From contig URFL01000002.1 in NCBI GenBank assembly GCA_900547105.1, positions 145,451-209,450 on the forward strand: DNA of 64,000 nucleotides, given 5' to 3'. The position numbers were made by a program, and so were the translations under genes. Under the pieces are notes generated by a model. It saw nothing but the letters and a program-made list of their open reading frames with translations, had not been told where the DNA came from and ran no database searches. This DNA is from an uncultured Oscillospiraceae bacterium. Lineage in GTDB: Bacteria; Bacillota; Clostridia; Oscillospirales; Acutalibacteraceae. Below, one piece after another: positions 52,584 through 61,415 of this stretch; position 1 is the first letter of the stretch, and every line of letters starts with the position of its first letter.

Positions 52584-55500
52584 TTAGTAAAAACCGGCTA
52601 TCTTTTGCGTCACAAACTGCAAAATCGACAGCGCATCCTGTGCGGTCACCCGTCCGTTTCCGTCAATATCCGCCGCATCGGCCTCCACCACATTCAGCGT
52701 GAGCTTGTCCGCCGCCGCTTGCAGCGTCAGCAACGCATCCTGCACCGACACGGTGCTGTTCGCATCCACATCGCCCAGCTTCTGCCATATCGTCGGCTGC
52801 GGCTTGGGCGGATACACGCGTATCTCGTACAGCGAATAGCCCCACTTGCGTCCGTTGACCTCCACCCGCTCGCTGCCCAGCATCCGGAGATACCGTCCCC
52901 GACCGGTCACCTCGATCACTTCTTTGCCGCCGTGTCCGTCGGTGGTGGTGTAGATATCGGCCCAATGCTCGGCGTCGTCGGAGGTTTGCAAGGAATATCC
53001 CTTGGCATAGGCGGATTCCCAATCCAGCTCCACCCGCCCGATGTCGCGCTGTTCGCCCAGATCCACATAGATCCACGCGCCGTCATCATGGTTGGACGCC
53101 CAACGGGTAGAGGCGTTGCCGTCCACCGCCAGCTCCGGCGTGCGGGCGGGATCATCCGACCCCGACGCTACTGCCGTTTTTCCTGTGGTCAAATTGACCT
53201 CTTCTTCCGGCTGGCTGTCCAGATAGAGGGTCACGCGGGTGCTCTCCCCCGCTTTCAGCGTGATCTGGCGGGCGATGCGTCCCAGCGGCGACCGTTTCAG
53301 CGGTGCATCCGTATCCACCCGGGCGATCCCGCGCCGCTGGATCAGGGTCAGCGTCTGGTCAATATCCGACCGCACGGTGGCGGTCACGGTTCCCGCCGCC
53401 ATATCCCATTCCAGCTGCTCCATCGTGGTTTGATTGCGACCTTTCATCCCGGTGATGCTGCCTTGCTCCAGACCATCCGGCAGCGCCGGCAAAAATTCCA
53501 GCGTTCCTTCGTCGGAACTGGCCAGCATCTCCATCATAATGCCCGGCACCGCGTGCACCGTGTCGGTGCAAAAGGTCTTGTGGTCACGGTCGTGAGAGGA
53601 CGTCAGCCCATCATAGTAAAAGTCGGTGGTCAGCAGCTCGTGCAGCCATTTGCCGACAGTTTGTTCATCCTTCAGCCCGGCCGCGATCAGCGCCGCGTGC
53701 AAAATGCCGTGTCCGGTCACCGGATTGGTGCGCCGATCCAGCGCTTTGACCGCCGCCGTATACAAATCGGCATCCGCCTCGGGCGTGATCTCCCGATACG
53801 GCCACACCCCCACCAAATGGCTGGAATGGCGATGCCCGTAGTTGTCTTTCAGTCCTTCCCATGTCCATTCGGCCAGCGCGCCGTCCTCGTTGATGCGATA
53901 GTCAGGAAACCGTTCCAGCATCGCGCGCCACCGCGCCACGCCGCCATCCTCGCCCTGTTCTTTGTTCAGAATACCGCACACTTTTATCAGCGTTTCCAGT
54001 GCGAACCGCGCGCTGGAAATATCAAAGGTGGAGTTGTTCACCAGCGACAGCCCCAATCCGGCGGGCTGGTTTTCCGGCGAGATCGACCCCGCAAAAATAT
54101 AGGTGCCGTCCTCTTCGGTTTCGGTGAGAAAATCCTCGTAAAAATCGCCCATCTGCCGCAGCAGCGGATACAGCCGGTTTTCCAAAAAGTCGTTATCCCC
54201 CGTCACCTGATAATACTCCCAAAACGGGTACAGCAGCCACGCCTCTTCGCCGGTGACATACTGGTAGGGATAATAGTAGTTCAGCGACGAGATCAGCCCC
54301 GAGCGTTCGCCGGGGGTGTTGCCGCCCGCCAGCAAGCCGCGGCATCCCAGCAGCTTTTTCGCGTTGGTTTGGAAATCCTTTTCCCACGCCTCGTTCAGAT
54401 GGAAATAGCCCTCCATCACCTCCGGCATATCGCCGATCACTCCGCCGGAAATTTGCAGATTCAAGTTGGCATCCAGATGATAAAATCCGCCCCAACCGGC
54501 GTTGGTATCGCCTGCCCATACACCGCCGAGATCGCTAACCGCCTTTTCATAGCCGGAACACAAAAAATAGAAGCGTCCGGCATCAAACACCCGTTCATAC
54601 AGCGCCTTCACCGGTTGCTTGCTGGTCTTTTGCAGCTCCAGCAGCTGTTCATTGGACAGCGCCCGATCGGCGGCACTCGCGTTATAATCCACCGACACGC
54701 GGTTGTAAATAGCGGTATGCAGCGCCGTATGCCGGGCAAGCAGCGTATCGTAGTCGGTGGACAACATGTCCAGCCGCGCGGCGATCTCACCCTTGGCAAA
54801 GCGTTCGGTCGCGTGGTCGTAATATTTTTCGGTTTGGGTCAGCATCATCAGCTGGTCGGCGTCTTCCACCACCAGCGTGTCGTTTTCCAGCCGGACGCTG
54901 CCGCCGGTGACCGCCACCCGGGTTACCCCCTCGTATCCCGCGTCACCGGTGTTCGCCCCGTATTTGGCGCGGAAATTCAGATGGGTGGTGGTGTTGTTTT
55001 GGGAAAAAGACATCCCGCCAAACAGCTTCATATCCGGATCGGTTCCCAGCGCAATGGAGCATGTCAGCTTGCCCTTGGTCGGGGCGGTAAGCTGCTGCAC
55101 CGTCACATTGTCCGCGCGGGACACAAAGCTCGACCGCGTCCATTTGCCCCGCTCGTCGCGCCAGTTCACCTTGATCTCGCCGGTGGTGTAATCGCACACG
55201 CGGGAATATCCGGTCACATCGCCCTGCTCGGGGATAGTGATCTGCATTTTATAGCCGGGGTGACGGTTACCTTCGCCGCCGTCCTTCCACCCGTGCGCCT
55301 CATTCGCCAGATCGTTGGCAGTTTTGAAATCCCCGCTGGCACACGCTTTTTTGATGGCGGTCAGCGTTTCCTGCGGCACCTCGTTAAAAGTGCGGGTGGG
55401 GGTATTGACATTCGCCGCCTTGTTAAATCCGCGGTCGTTATACACCACCGTGTCGTTCAGCGGATCGCCGAAGACAATGATGCCCATTTTGCCGTTGCCG

Positions 55501-55688
55501 GTCATAAAGCCGTTTTCCCAATCCGCATACGCGGTGGGATAGGTATAGGATAGCCCCTGCCGTTTGCGCATGGGTGTGGCCCCCTTTGTCGAATCCTCTG
55601 TGGCGGCACCGTTCAAGGGGATCGCCCCCATCAACAAGCACCCCGCTGCCACCATGGACAGCGCTCGTCTGGTTATCTTATGCATCAT
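52584..55688 (-). CDS. Secreted GH95 alpha-L-fucosidase-like enzyme with discoidin and dockerin
   Basis: This 1034-aa secreted protein has a signal peptide (RRALSMVAAGCLLMGAIPLN) and a GH95 catalytic part. GH95 motifs are seen in the (alpha/alpha)6 region: the NLN pair in YHLDANLNLQISG, the acid Glu539 in GSISPENQPAGLG, and HRHSSHLVGVWPYREITPEA near residue 620. Known GH95 enzymes cleave alpha-1,2-L-fucose or L-galactose. Residues about 831-965 form an F5/8 type C (discoidin) module (LDGNAS-type start with STRWASNHDDGAWIYVDLGE). The C-terminus from about 970 is a type I dockerin: GDVDANSTVSVQDALLTLQ and ADIDGNGRVTAQDALSILQ. The start ATG at 55688 has GGAGGG ahead. It is divergent from the second AraC gene. 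Confidence 0.9.
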   Translation of the reverse strand: MMHKITRRALSMVAAGCLLMGAIPLNGAATEDSTKGATPMRKRQGLSYTYPTAYADWENGFMTGNGKMGIIVFGDPLNDTVVYNDRGFNKAANVNTPTRTFNEVPQETLTAIKKACASGDFKTANDLANEAHGWKDGGEGNRHPGYKMQITIPEQGDVTGYSRVCDYTTGEIKVNWRDERGKWTRSSFVSRADNVTVQQLTAPTKGKLTCSIALGTDPDMKLFGGMSFSQNNTTTHLNFRAKYGANTGDAGYEGVTRVAVTGGSVRLENDTLVVEDADQLMMLTQTEKYYDHATERFAKGEIAARLDMLSTDYDTLLARHTALHTAIYNRVSVDYNASAADRALSNEQLLELQKTSKQPVKALYERVFDAGRFYFLCSGYEKAVSDLGGVWAGDTNAGWGGFYHLDANLNLQISGGVIGDMPEVMEGYFHLNEAWEKDFQTNAKKLLGCRGLLAGGNTPGERSGLISSLNYYYPYQYVTGEEAWLLYPFWEYYQVTGDNDFLENRLYPLLRQMGDFYEDFLTETEEDGTYIFAGSISPENQPAGLGLSLVNNSTFDISSARFALETLIKVCGILNKEQGEDGGVARWRAMLERFPDYRINEDGALAEWTWEGLKDNYGHRHSSHLVGVWPYREITPEADADLYTAAVKALDRRTNPVTGHGILHAALIAAGLKDEQTVGKWLHELLTTDFYYDGLTSSHDRDHKTFCTDTVHAVPGIMMEMLASSDEGTLEFLPALPDGLEQGSITGMKGRNQTTMEQLEWDMAAGTVTATVRSDIDQTLTLIQRRGIARVDTDAPLKRSPLGRIARQITLKAGESTRVTLYLDSQPEEEVNLTTGKTAVASGSDDPARTPELAVDGNASTRWASNHDDGAWIYVDLGEQRDIGRVELDWESAYAKGYSLQTSDDAEHWADIYTTTDGHGGKEVIEVTGRGRYLRMLGSERVEVNGRKWGYSLYEIRVYPPKPQPTIWQKLGDVDANSTVSVQDALLTLQAAADKLTLNVVEADAADIDGNGRVTAQDALSILQFVTQKIAGFY

Positions 55689-55737
55689 CGACCGTCCCTC
55701 CTGTCTGGTGTATCCGGTTGCTCTCACCGTCACTTTT

Positions 55738-55766
55738 AGTATACGAACTACAGCCAGCCAACACAA
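55738..55766 (-). promoter_or_regulatory. Promoter of the GH95 gene
   Basis: On the minus strand TTGTGT and TATACT are 17 bases apart. The start codon at 55688 is about 40 bases downstream of the likely transcription start. The remaining intergenic sequence up to 55909 also has to serve the plus-strand AraC gene, for which only a weak TTGATT-17-like pair is visible near 55779. Confidence 0.75.
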
Positions 55767-55909
55767 GCCATTTCCCTTTTGATTTACCTGAAAACAAGAC
55801 AAAATATACGATTTGCTCTGCTTTACACCGGTATTTCCATTTGAAATGCGCCATAAAATATGATACCATACCGGTAGAACCCACCACCAACCAAACAGGA
55901 GGGATCGCC

Positions 55910-56899
55910 ATGCCGCTGGATCACAATGTCATACCCTATCTGGAAGCCGGCAAAGTTGCGGATGCCCGGGATCTTCGCATCAATCACTGGCCGTATGCGA
56001 TGGAATTTCCGGCGCACCTTCATGCACAGGTCGAACTGATCTATGTTCATCGGGGTGCGCTGGAGGTGTTGATCGATAACCAAACCCACGCGATGCACGC
56101 GGGAGATGTGGCGATCGCTTTTCCCAACTGTGTTCACGCCTACCAGCCGGTCGACGGTGCCCCCGCCGACGAGGATATCTGGTTCTTCATCTTTTACCCG
56201 CAGCTGGCGGGGGATTACGCCGCCAACATCGACGCGTTTGTACCCCGGTCGCCGTTTATCGACGCGGCGCAGCTGTCGGAAGAGGTGGGGGTGGCGCTGG
56301 AACGATTAACCAAACAGCAGCAGCCGTTTCGCCCCGCCGTTGTTAAAGCCTATCTGCAAATCATCATGGACGGGGTGTGGGAGCTGCTTCGTCCCATCAA
56401 AGAAACCGACTGCCCGCGCGATTTGTCCTATCGCGCGCTCCAGTATATGACCAACCACTTCCGCGAGCCGCTCTCCCTTCAAAGTGTGGCGCACGATCTG
56501 GGGGTCAGCCAAACCTATTTGTCCTCGGTTTTTTCCAAAAAGCTGAACATGTCGTTTCCCCGCTGTCTGAACATTCTGCGGGTGGAACTGGCGCGGGATA
56601 TGCTGCGCCACACGCGCCAGCCCATCACGACTATTTTGTACGAATGCGGATACGAAAGCTCCCGCAGCTTTAACCGCGCGTTTATGGAGCTGTGCGGCGT
56701 GACCCCGCGGGACTATCGCTCCCAGTTTCAGCGCATTGAACACGCATACGCGCTTCTGCGCGACACCGACCTCCCCCTGGCGGACATTCTGCGCGAATGC
56801 GGATACGACAATCCCGACACCTTTCGCCGGGTGTTTACCGACCTGTACGGCGCTGATCCGGAAAAATACCGCCTATCCCACTTTGCTCACCGCTCCTAA
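55910..56899 (+). CDS. AraC family regulator with an additional third helix-turn-helix repeat
   Basis: This 329-aa regulator has a cupin-type sensor domain (EFPAHLHAQVELIYVHRGAL, MHAGDVAIAFPNCVHAYQPV). The AraC DNA-binding domain has the normal two units: LSLQSVAHDLGVSQTYLSSV and ITTILYECGYESSRSFNRAF with the ending LCGVTPRDYR. It is followed by a further copy of the second unit: LADILRECGYDNPDTFRRVF and LYGADPEKYR. The copy aligns over about 45 residues. The ATG at 55910 has GGAGGG 6 bases ahead. Being divergent from GH95 suggests it controls that gene. Confidence 0.9.
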   Translation: MPLDHNVIPYLEAGKVADARDLRINHWPYAMEFPAHLHAQVELIYVHRGALEVLIDNQTHAMHAGDVAIAFPNCVHAYQPVDGAPADEDIWFFIFYPQLAGDYAANIDAFVPRSPFIDAAQLSEEVGVALERLTKQQQPFRPAVVKAYLQIIMDGVWELLRPIKETDCPRDLSYRALQYMTNHFREPLSLQSVAHDLGVSQTYLSSVFSKKLNMSFPRCLNILRVELARDMLRHTRQPITTILYECGYESSRSFNRAFMELCGVTPRDYRSQFQRIEHAYALLRDTDLPLADILRECGYDNPDTFRRVFTDLYGADPEKYRLSHFAHRS

Positions 56900-56904
56900 T
56901 ATGC

Positions 56905-56942
56905 CAAAAAGCGCCCGGCATCCACATGATGCCGGGCGCTTT
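56905..56942. terminator. Two-way terminator between AraC and the methyltransferase
   Basis: AGCGCCCGGCAT pairs perfectly with ATGCCGGGCGCT around a 7-base loop, flanked by AAAAA on the left and TTTG on the right. On the minus strand the tail reads TTTTTGG. It can end both convergent genes. Confidence 0.88.
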
Positions 56943-57065
56943 GACTATATGTACGTTGTATTTCGCCAAAAGCGGCTCATTTGGCGCCGCGGCGCCAACA
57001 ATCGAGAGTTTTGCCGTTTCAACTCTTCTCGCGCGTATGGCCCCTTGCAGGCGACGCAAGGTGCA

Positions 57066-57839
57066 TCACTGCTTCACAGCCAAAAAGAAGAACCGAGGAA
57101 AGCGGAACAAGATCTCGCCGTTCGCCTGCAGCGGATAAGCCAGCGCTACCTGTTCGGCGATCTCCCACTCGAATCGCGCCGCGTCCTGCTCCGACAGATC
57201 GGCGAGATACGGCCGCAAGCCGGTACCCTTGTACCATTCCATAATGCTGTCGTGCGACGGCATCCGGTGACCGTATATCGTTTCCCACACCGTGAAATCA
57301 GGAGTCAGCTCCGCCAGCCGGTCAAAATATTCCTCCTGCGTCAGGGTGTAGAAAATGCGCGGATGCGGGAACTTGTCCTTCCACGCGGCACCCGCCACCG
57401 TTTGCGCAATGATCTGGTGGATCGGTTCCCGCTGGTTCATCGGCACCTGCACCGCCAGCACCCCGCCGGGACGCAGCAGCGCCATCATCTCCCGCAGCAG
57501 GCGGGGATGATCCGGCACCCATTGGATACACGCGTTGGAAAACACCACATCAAATCGCTGACCCAGCGTGGGCAGCTCGGTATGCGCGTCCAGCTGCCGA
57601 AACGACAGGTCGGGGTACTGCCGCGCCGCCTGTTCCAGCATCGGCAGCGACTGATCTACCCCCAAAATGTTCGCCTCCGGAAACCGCTGCGCCAACACAT
57701 GGGTGCTGTTGCCGGGGCCGCAGCCGATGTCCAGCACCGCCTGCGGATGCTCCAGCGGAATACGCGCCGCCAGATCGATCGCCGGTTGAGTGCGCTCTTT
57801 TTCAAATTTCAAATATTGCTGCGAATTCCATTGCGCCAT
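57066..57839 (-). CDS. tam: Trans-aconitate 2-methyltransferase-like SAM-dependent methyltransferase
   Basis: This 257-aa cytoplasmic enzyme has a class I methyltransferase fold. The SAM-binding loop reads AVLDIGCGPGNSTHVLAQRF near residue 35, and motif II has GVDQSLPMLEQA. FSNACIQWVPDH and LLRPGGVLAVQVPMN are typical of the trans-aconitate methyltransferase (Tam) family, as are the start AQWNSQQYLKFEKERTQPAI and the helix YFDRLAELTPDFTVWETIYG. The ATG at 57839 has AAGGAGG 7 bases ahead; a start two codons upstream lacks such a site. It lies downstream of the zinc transporter permease gene and may be read with it. The substrate is not shown. Confidence 0.9.
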   Translation of the reverse strand: MAQWNSQQYLKFEKERTQPAIDLAARIPLEHPQAVLDIGCGPGNSTHVLAQRFPEANILGVDQSLPMLEQAARQYPDLSFRQLDAHTELPTLGQRFDVVFSNACIQWVPDHPRLLREMMALLRPGGVLAVQVPMNQREPIHQIIAQTVAGAAWKDKFPHPRIFYTLTQEEYFDRLAELTPDFTVWETIYGHRMPSHDSIMEWYKGTGLRPYLADLSEQDAARFEWEIAEQVALAYPLQANGEILFRFPRFFFLAVKQ

Positions 57840-57851
57840 ATCCACGCCTCC

Positions 57852-58670
57852 TTAGCCATCCATTTTCTTTTGCAAAAAGAAGGTGCCAAAAAACAGCACC
57901 GCCGCGATCAGCACGATCATCGGACCGGTCGCCACCGCGTTGTAATAGGACAACAACAGCCCCAACACGCCGGAAAACAGCCCGAAAATCAGCGACAGCG
58001 TTTGGTAGCTGCGCACGCTACCCGCCACATTGCGTGCTGCCGCCGCGGGCAGAATCAGCATCGCGTTGATGATCAACAGCCCCACCCATTGGATGGCGAG
58101 CATCACCACCACCGCGACCAGCACCACAAACAAATTATCGATCAACCCGGCGGGGATGCCCTGGCTGCGCGCCAGCGCGGGACTGATACTGACCGCATAC
58201 AACCGGTTGTACTGGCTGCCCCACAGCACCAGCGCCACCACCAGCGTGATGGCCAGCGTAATCAGCTCGCTGCGCGAAATGCTGAGAATATCGCCGATCA
58301 GCAGCGATTGGTAGCGGCTGAATTCGCCCCCGCGGGAAAGCAGCACCAACCCCAGCGCAATGCCGCAGGAGGAAAACACCCCGATCACGGTATCCGCCGA
58401 CGACATCCGCGAATGGCGGATCCGGTTCATCAGCAGCGCAAAAATCACCGCGAACACCACCATTACCAGCGAGGTGTTCGCCACGCCCAGCAGCAGCCCG
58501 ATGCCCACGCCGGTCAGCGCCGAATGTCCCAGCGCGTCCGAGAAAAAGGACATCCCATTGTTGACCACCAGCGTGCCCAGCATGGAAAACAGCGGCATAA
58601 TCAGCACAATGGCGAGCAGCGCGCTGCGCATAAAGCTATAATCCCAAAAACCGAACCATTCCTGCATCAT
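57852..58670 (-). CDS. znuB: Zinc/manganese-type ABC transporter permease
   Basis: This 272-aa integral membrane protein of the ABC-3 family (ZnuB/MntB) has about eight membrane helices. Family features are MIMPLFSMLGTLVVNNGMSF, DALGHSALTGVGIGLLLGVA and GLLIINAMLILPAAAARNVA in the loop facing the ATPase. The start ATG at 58670 overlaps the stop of the ATPase gene by 4 bases (ATGA), so the frame open to 58742 is a shadow. It forms a transport unit with the two genes upstream. Confidence 0.93.
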   Translation of the reverse strand: MMQEWFGFWDYSFMRSALLAIVLIMPLFSMLGTLVVNNGMSFFSDALGHSALTGVGIGLLLGVANTSLVMVVFAVIFALLMNRIRHSRMSSADTVIGVFSSCGIALGLVLLSRGGEFSRYQSLLIGDILSISRSELITLAITLVVALVLWGSQYNRLYAVSISPALARSQGIPAGLIDNLFVVLVAVVVMLAIQWVGLLIINAMLILPAAAARNVAGSVRSYQTLSLIFGLFSGVLGLLLSYYNAVATGPMIVLIAAVLFFGTFFLQKKMDG

Positions 58671-59407
58671 GCCTGTTCCCCCTTCGTGCGAAACGCCGCC
58701 TGAAACGCAGGTGTGGCGAACACCTGCGCCGGTGTGCCGCATTCCTGCACGGTGCGATCCAGCAGCACCACCCGGTCGGCGTGCTGCCGCACATAATCCA
58801 GATCGTGCGACACCAGCAATATCACCATATCGTCGGTTTGTTTCAGCTGTTCGATCAGCTGATAAAACTGCTGCAGCCCGGCGTTGTCCACGCCGGACAC
58901 CGGCTCATCCAAAATCAGCAGATCCGGCTTGGAATAAGTGGCGATTGCCAACAGCACCCGCTGCAGCTCGCCGCCGGACAACCGCCCAACCGGCTTATCC
59001 AGCAATTCCGCCGCCGAAAAGCGGACAAAATGCTGCCGAATACGCTCGTATTGCCGCCGGCGGCGCGGCAAAAACGCCGGCCAGCGGGAGGTGAAAATCA
59101 CCGCCATATCGTACACCGTGGTGGGTGACCCGCGATCCAGATCCAGCGACTGCGGCACATACCCCATGCGCGGGCGTTTGGCGGACGGCTGTCCGTCGTG
59201 CCCGCTGAATTCGATATCACCGGTGTGGGGAATCTCCCCTAAAATTGCTTTCAGCAAGGTGGATTTGCCCGCGCCGTTGCGCCCGATGATGGCGGTCAGC
59301 TCGCCGCAATGGGCGTGCAGATTCACATCCTGCAGCAGCTGGGCCTCGCCCGCCCGCACGCTGATGTGATTGATTTTCAGGCAATGCAGCCCGCAATGTG
59401 TCGTCAT
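58667..59407 (-). CDS. znuC: Zinc/manganese-type ABC transporter ATPase
   Basis: This 246-aa ATPase shows Walker A (GRNGAGKSTLLKAIL), the signature motif (LSGGELQRVLLAIA), Walker B (LLILDEPVSGVDN) and the H loop (LLVSHDLDYV). The Q loop is YVPQSLDLD. The arrangement and length are those of ZnuC-type proteins. The ATG at 59407 overlaps the stop of the binding protein gene by 4 bases. A longer open frame upstream is not coding. Confidence 0.94.
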   Translation of the reverse strand: MTTHCGLHCLKINHISVRAGEAQLLQDVNLHAHCGELTAIIGRNGAGKSTLLKAILGEIPHTGDIEFSGHDGQPSAKRPRMGYVPQSLDLDRGSPTTVYDMAVIFTSRWPAFLPRRRRQYERIRQHFVRFSAAELLDKPVGRLSGGELQRVLLAIATYSKPDLLILDEPVSGVDNAGLQQFYQLIEQLKQTDDMVILLVSHDLDYVRQHADRVVLLDRTVQECGTPAQVFATPAFQAAFRTKGEQA

Positions 59408-60342
59408 GAAGCTTCCTCCTGTGCGGCGCGCAGCTGCGCCAGATTGGCGCGCATCGCCGTCAGCCATGCGTCCTTATCCTCGCGCCCGGTCACCCCGGTA
59501 TCCAGCGTCAGCTTGTGGCTGGACGCACTCTTTTGCCCCAGATAATCGTAATCATCGGTGGAATACTGCGCGTCGTACAGCAGCCACAGCGGGCGATCCG
59601 CGCGGATCGCCTGTTCCGCCGCCGCCAGCGTCGCTGCCGAGACCGGTTCGTCCTCTCCCATCGGGATCTCTGCCACCACGCTCAGCCCCATATCCTGCGC
59701 CAGATACGCCAGCGATTCGTGGAAGATCACGCCATCCACCCGGGCGGCACCGTCGCTCAGCTGCTGCAGCTGCTCGCCCACCTCGTTCACCTCGCGCAGA
59801 TAACGGTTCGTGTTGGCACGATACGCTGCCGCGTTGTCCGGATCAATCCGGCACAGCCCGTCGCACAGGTTCTGCACCTGCCGCGCGTAACGACTGGGAC
59901 TGGTCCAGATATGCTCATTGTACAGCGCCTCCTGGTGTGCGCCCTCGTGCGTGTGGTCACTTTCCAACAGGTCGATCCCCTGCGCCATATCCACCACCGC
60001 CAGATCCGGCAGCGCCGCCAGCGCATCGTCCAAAAAGCTCTCCGCTCCGGCACCGCTCAGCAGCAGCACATCCGCTTTTTCCAGCGCTATTTGGTTATCG
60101 GGCGACAGCTGATAGTCGTGCAGACAGCCGGTTTGCGGTCCGGCGAGCGATTGCAGCGCGATGTCCTCCACCCCGTCGGTGACGTTCAATGCCGCCACAT
60201 ACACCGGATAAAAGGATGCCAGCACCTGCAGCCGCCCTTCCGGCTGGCGATGCGACACACCGGTAAAGGCGGTGATCGCCGCCGACGCCACCACGATGGC
60301 TGCCATCAGCAGCGCCACCGCTCCTATTTTTCGTTTGCTCAT
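59404..60342 (-). CDS. znuA: Zinc-type substrate-binding protein (ZnuA family), membrane-anchored
   Basis: This 312-aa protein binds zinc (or manganese) outside the membrane for the permease/ATPase pair downstream. It starts SKRKIGAVALLMAAIVVASA, an uncleaved or SPase I type leader without a lipobox cysteine, which is unusual for a Gram-positive binding protein. Family features include LASFYPVYVAALNVT, GCLHDYQLSPDN with a ligand His, a short His-rich stretch (SDHTHEGAHQ), NEHIWTSPSRY and DGVIFHESLAYLAQD with the second ligand His. ZnuA-type loops with several His favour zinc over manganese. AAGGAG lies 6 bases ahead of the ATG. The three genes overlap by 4 bases each, so they are translationally coupled. 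Confidence 0.9.
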   Translation of the reverse strand: MSKRKIGAVALLMAAIVVASAAITAFTGVSHRQPEGRLQVLASFYPVYVAALNVTDGVEDIALQSLAGPQTGCLHDYQLSPDNQIALEKADVLLLSGAGAESFLDDALAALPDLAVVDMAQGIDLLESDHTHEGAHQEALYNEHIWTSPSRYARQVQNLCDGLCRIDPDNAAAYRANTNRYLREVNEVGEQLQQLSDGAARVDGVIFHESLAYLAQDMGLSVVAEIPMGEDEPVSAATLAAAEQAIRADRPLWLLYDAQYSTDDYDYLGQKSASSHKLTLDTGVTGREDKDAWLTAMRANLAQLRAAQEEAS

Positions 60343-60361
60343 GCGATTCTCCTTACTCCAA

Positions 60362-60387
60362 GGCACAGCCGCCGACCGCGCTGTGCC
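60362..60387 (-). promoter_or_regulatory. Inverted repeat in the leader of the zinc operon
   Basis: GGCACAGC and GCTGTGCC flank a 10-base GC-rich spacer. It lies between a TATACT -10-like box (60409-60414 on the minus strand) and the start codon at 60342. It does not resemble a Zur box. It may be a leader hairpin or an operator. Confidence 0.4.
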
Positions 60388-60463
60388 GTTTCCGGTTCGT
60401 TTCCGTTTAGTATAGCATTTTTCGCCGCAAAAGAAAAGGGGCATCCGCACCCCCGCAAACGAC

Positions 60464-60495
60464 AAAAAACGGTACAGCGCTTACGCGTTGTACCG
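60464..60495 (-). terminator. Terminator overlapping the end of the DegV gene
   Basis: On the minus strand CGGTACAACGC and GCGCTGTACCG (one mismatch) enclose GTAA, which includes the stop codon, followed by six T. The stem therefore lies within the last codons. Confidence 0.8.
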
Positions 60496-61380
60496 TTTGA
60501 TAAGCCCCACGCCCAGCGGGTGCGGTCCGGTGTGCACCGCAATGGTCGCCCCGATCTGGAACAGCGGGATATCGGTCACATGGCTGTATTTTTTCATATC
60601 CGCCACCAGCTTATCGCGGAATCTTTCCGCCTCCTGCCGGTCGTAGCCGAAGCCGACACACAGCGAATAATCGTCCGGCGATTCGCCGGCTTTTTCAAAA
60701 TGGTTGCGAATTTGCGACACCAACTTTTCCATCGATTTTTCCCGGTTGCGGGTGATGCCGGTCGGGAAAATCTCGCCCTCTTTCAGCACGATCATGGGCT
60801 TCAGCTTGAGCGCCGTGGCGGCGCTGCCCGCCAGCTTGCCCACGCGGCCGCCGCTCAGCAGATAGTCCATACTGGCGATGGTGAAGAAAATGCGCGCGCT
60901 GGGGCGAATCAGCTTGACCAGCCGGATCGCTTTTTCAAACGATACCCCCGCGTCCCGCATCCGCACCAGTTCCAGCGTAAATAGCCCTTGCAGCACCGTG
61001 TTGACCATCGAGTTGATGACCGCGATCTTCGCGTCGGGATGATCCTCTTTCACCAGTTCGGCAGCATTGGTCGCCGAATTGTACGAGCCGCTGAATTTGG
61101 TGGTGATACATACGCACACCACCGGGATTCCCTGCTCGACATAGGGGGTAAACGCGTTGATATAATCCTGTACCGACGGCATGGAGGATTTAGGGAATAC
61201 CCCCGGGTGATCCACCAGCTGCTGGTAAAACTCGCGCACCCCGATCTCTACGCCCTCTTTATAATATTGTCCCCCGTCGGGCGACACATAAAACGGCACC
61301 ACATGGATATTGTTTTCGCGCACGACCTCCGGCGACAAGTCGCAGGAGCTGTCGCTGATAATTTGAAAAGGCACGGACAT
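60481..61380 (-). CDS. DegV family fatty-acid-binding protein
   Basis: This 299-aa protein belongs to the DegV (FakB-like) family. Such proteins bind fatty acids and, for FakB, present them to a fatty-acid kinase. The first domain has FQIISDSSCDLSPEVVRENN and VPFYVSPDGGQYYKEG. The middle contains PKSSMPSVQDYINAFTPYVE and TTKFSGSYNSATNAAELVKE, and MDYLLSGGRVGKLAGSAATA marks the second domain with the lipid tunnel. The C-terminus ends GATIAVHTGPHPLGVGLIKR, the family signature. The ATG is preceded by AGGAGG-like sequence. Which lipid it binds is not known; no kinase partner is visible here. Confidence 0.94.
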   Translation of the reverse strand: MSVPFQIISDSSCDLSPEVVRENNIHVVPFYVSPDGGQYYKEGVEIGVREFYQQLVDHPGVFPKSSMPSVQDYINAFTPYVEQGIPVVCVCITTKFSGSYNSATNAAELVKEDHPDAKIAVINSMVNTVLQGLFTLELVRMRDAGVSFEKAIRLVKLIRPSARIFFTIASMDYLLSGGRVGKLAGSAATALKLKPMIVLKEGEIFPTGITRNREKSMEKLVSQIRNHFEKAGESPDDYSLCVGFGYDRQEAERFRDKLVADMKKYSHVTDIPLFQIGATIAVHTGPHPLGVGLIKRYNA

Positions 61381-61415
61381 GACTCGACCTCCTTAGTTTT
61401 CCAAAACACTATTAT

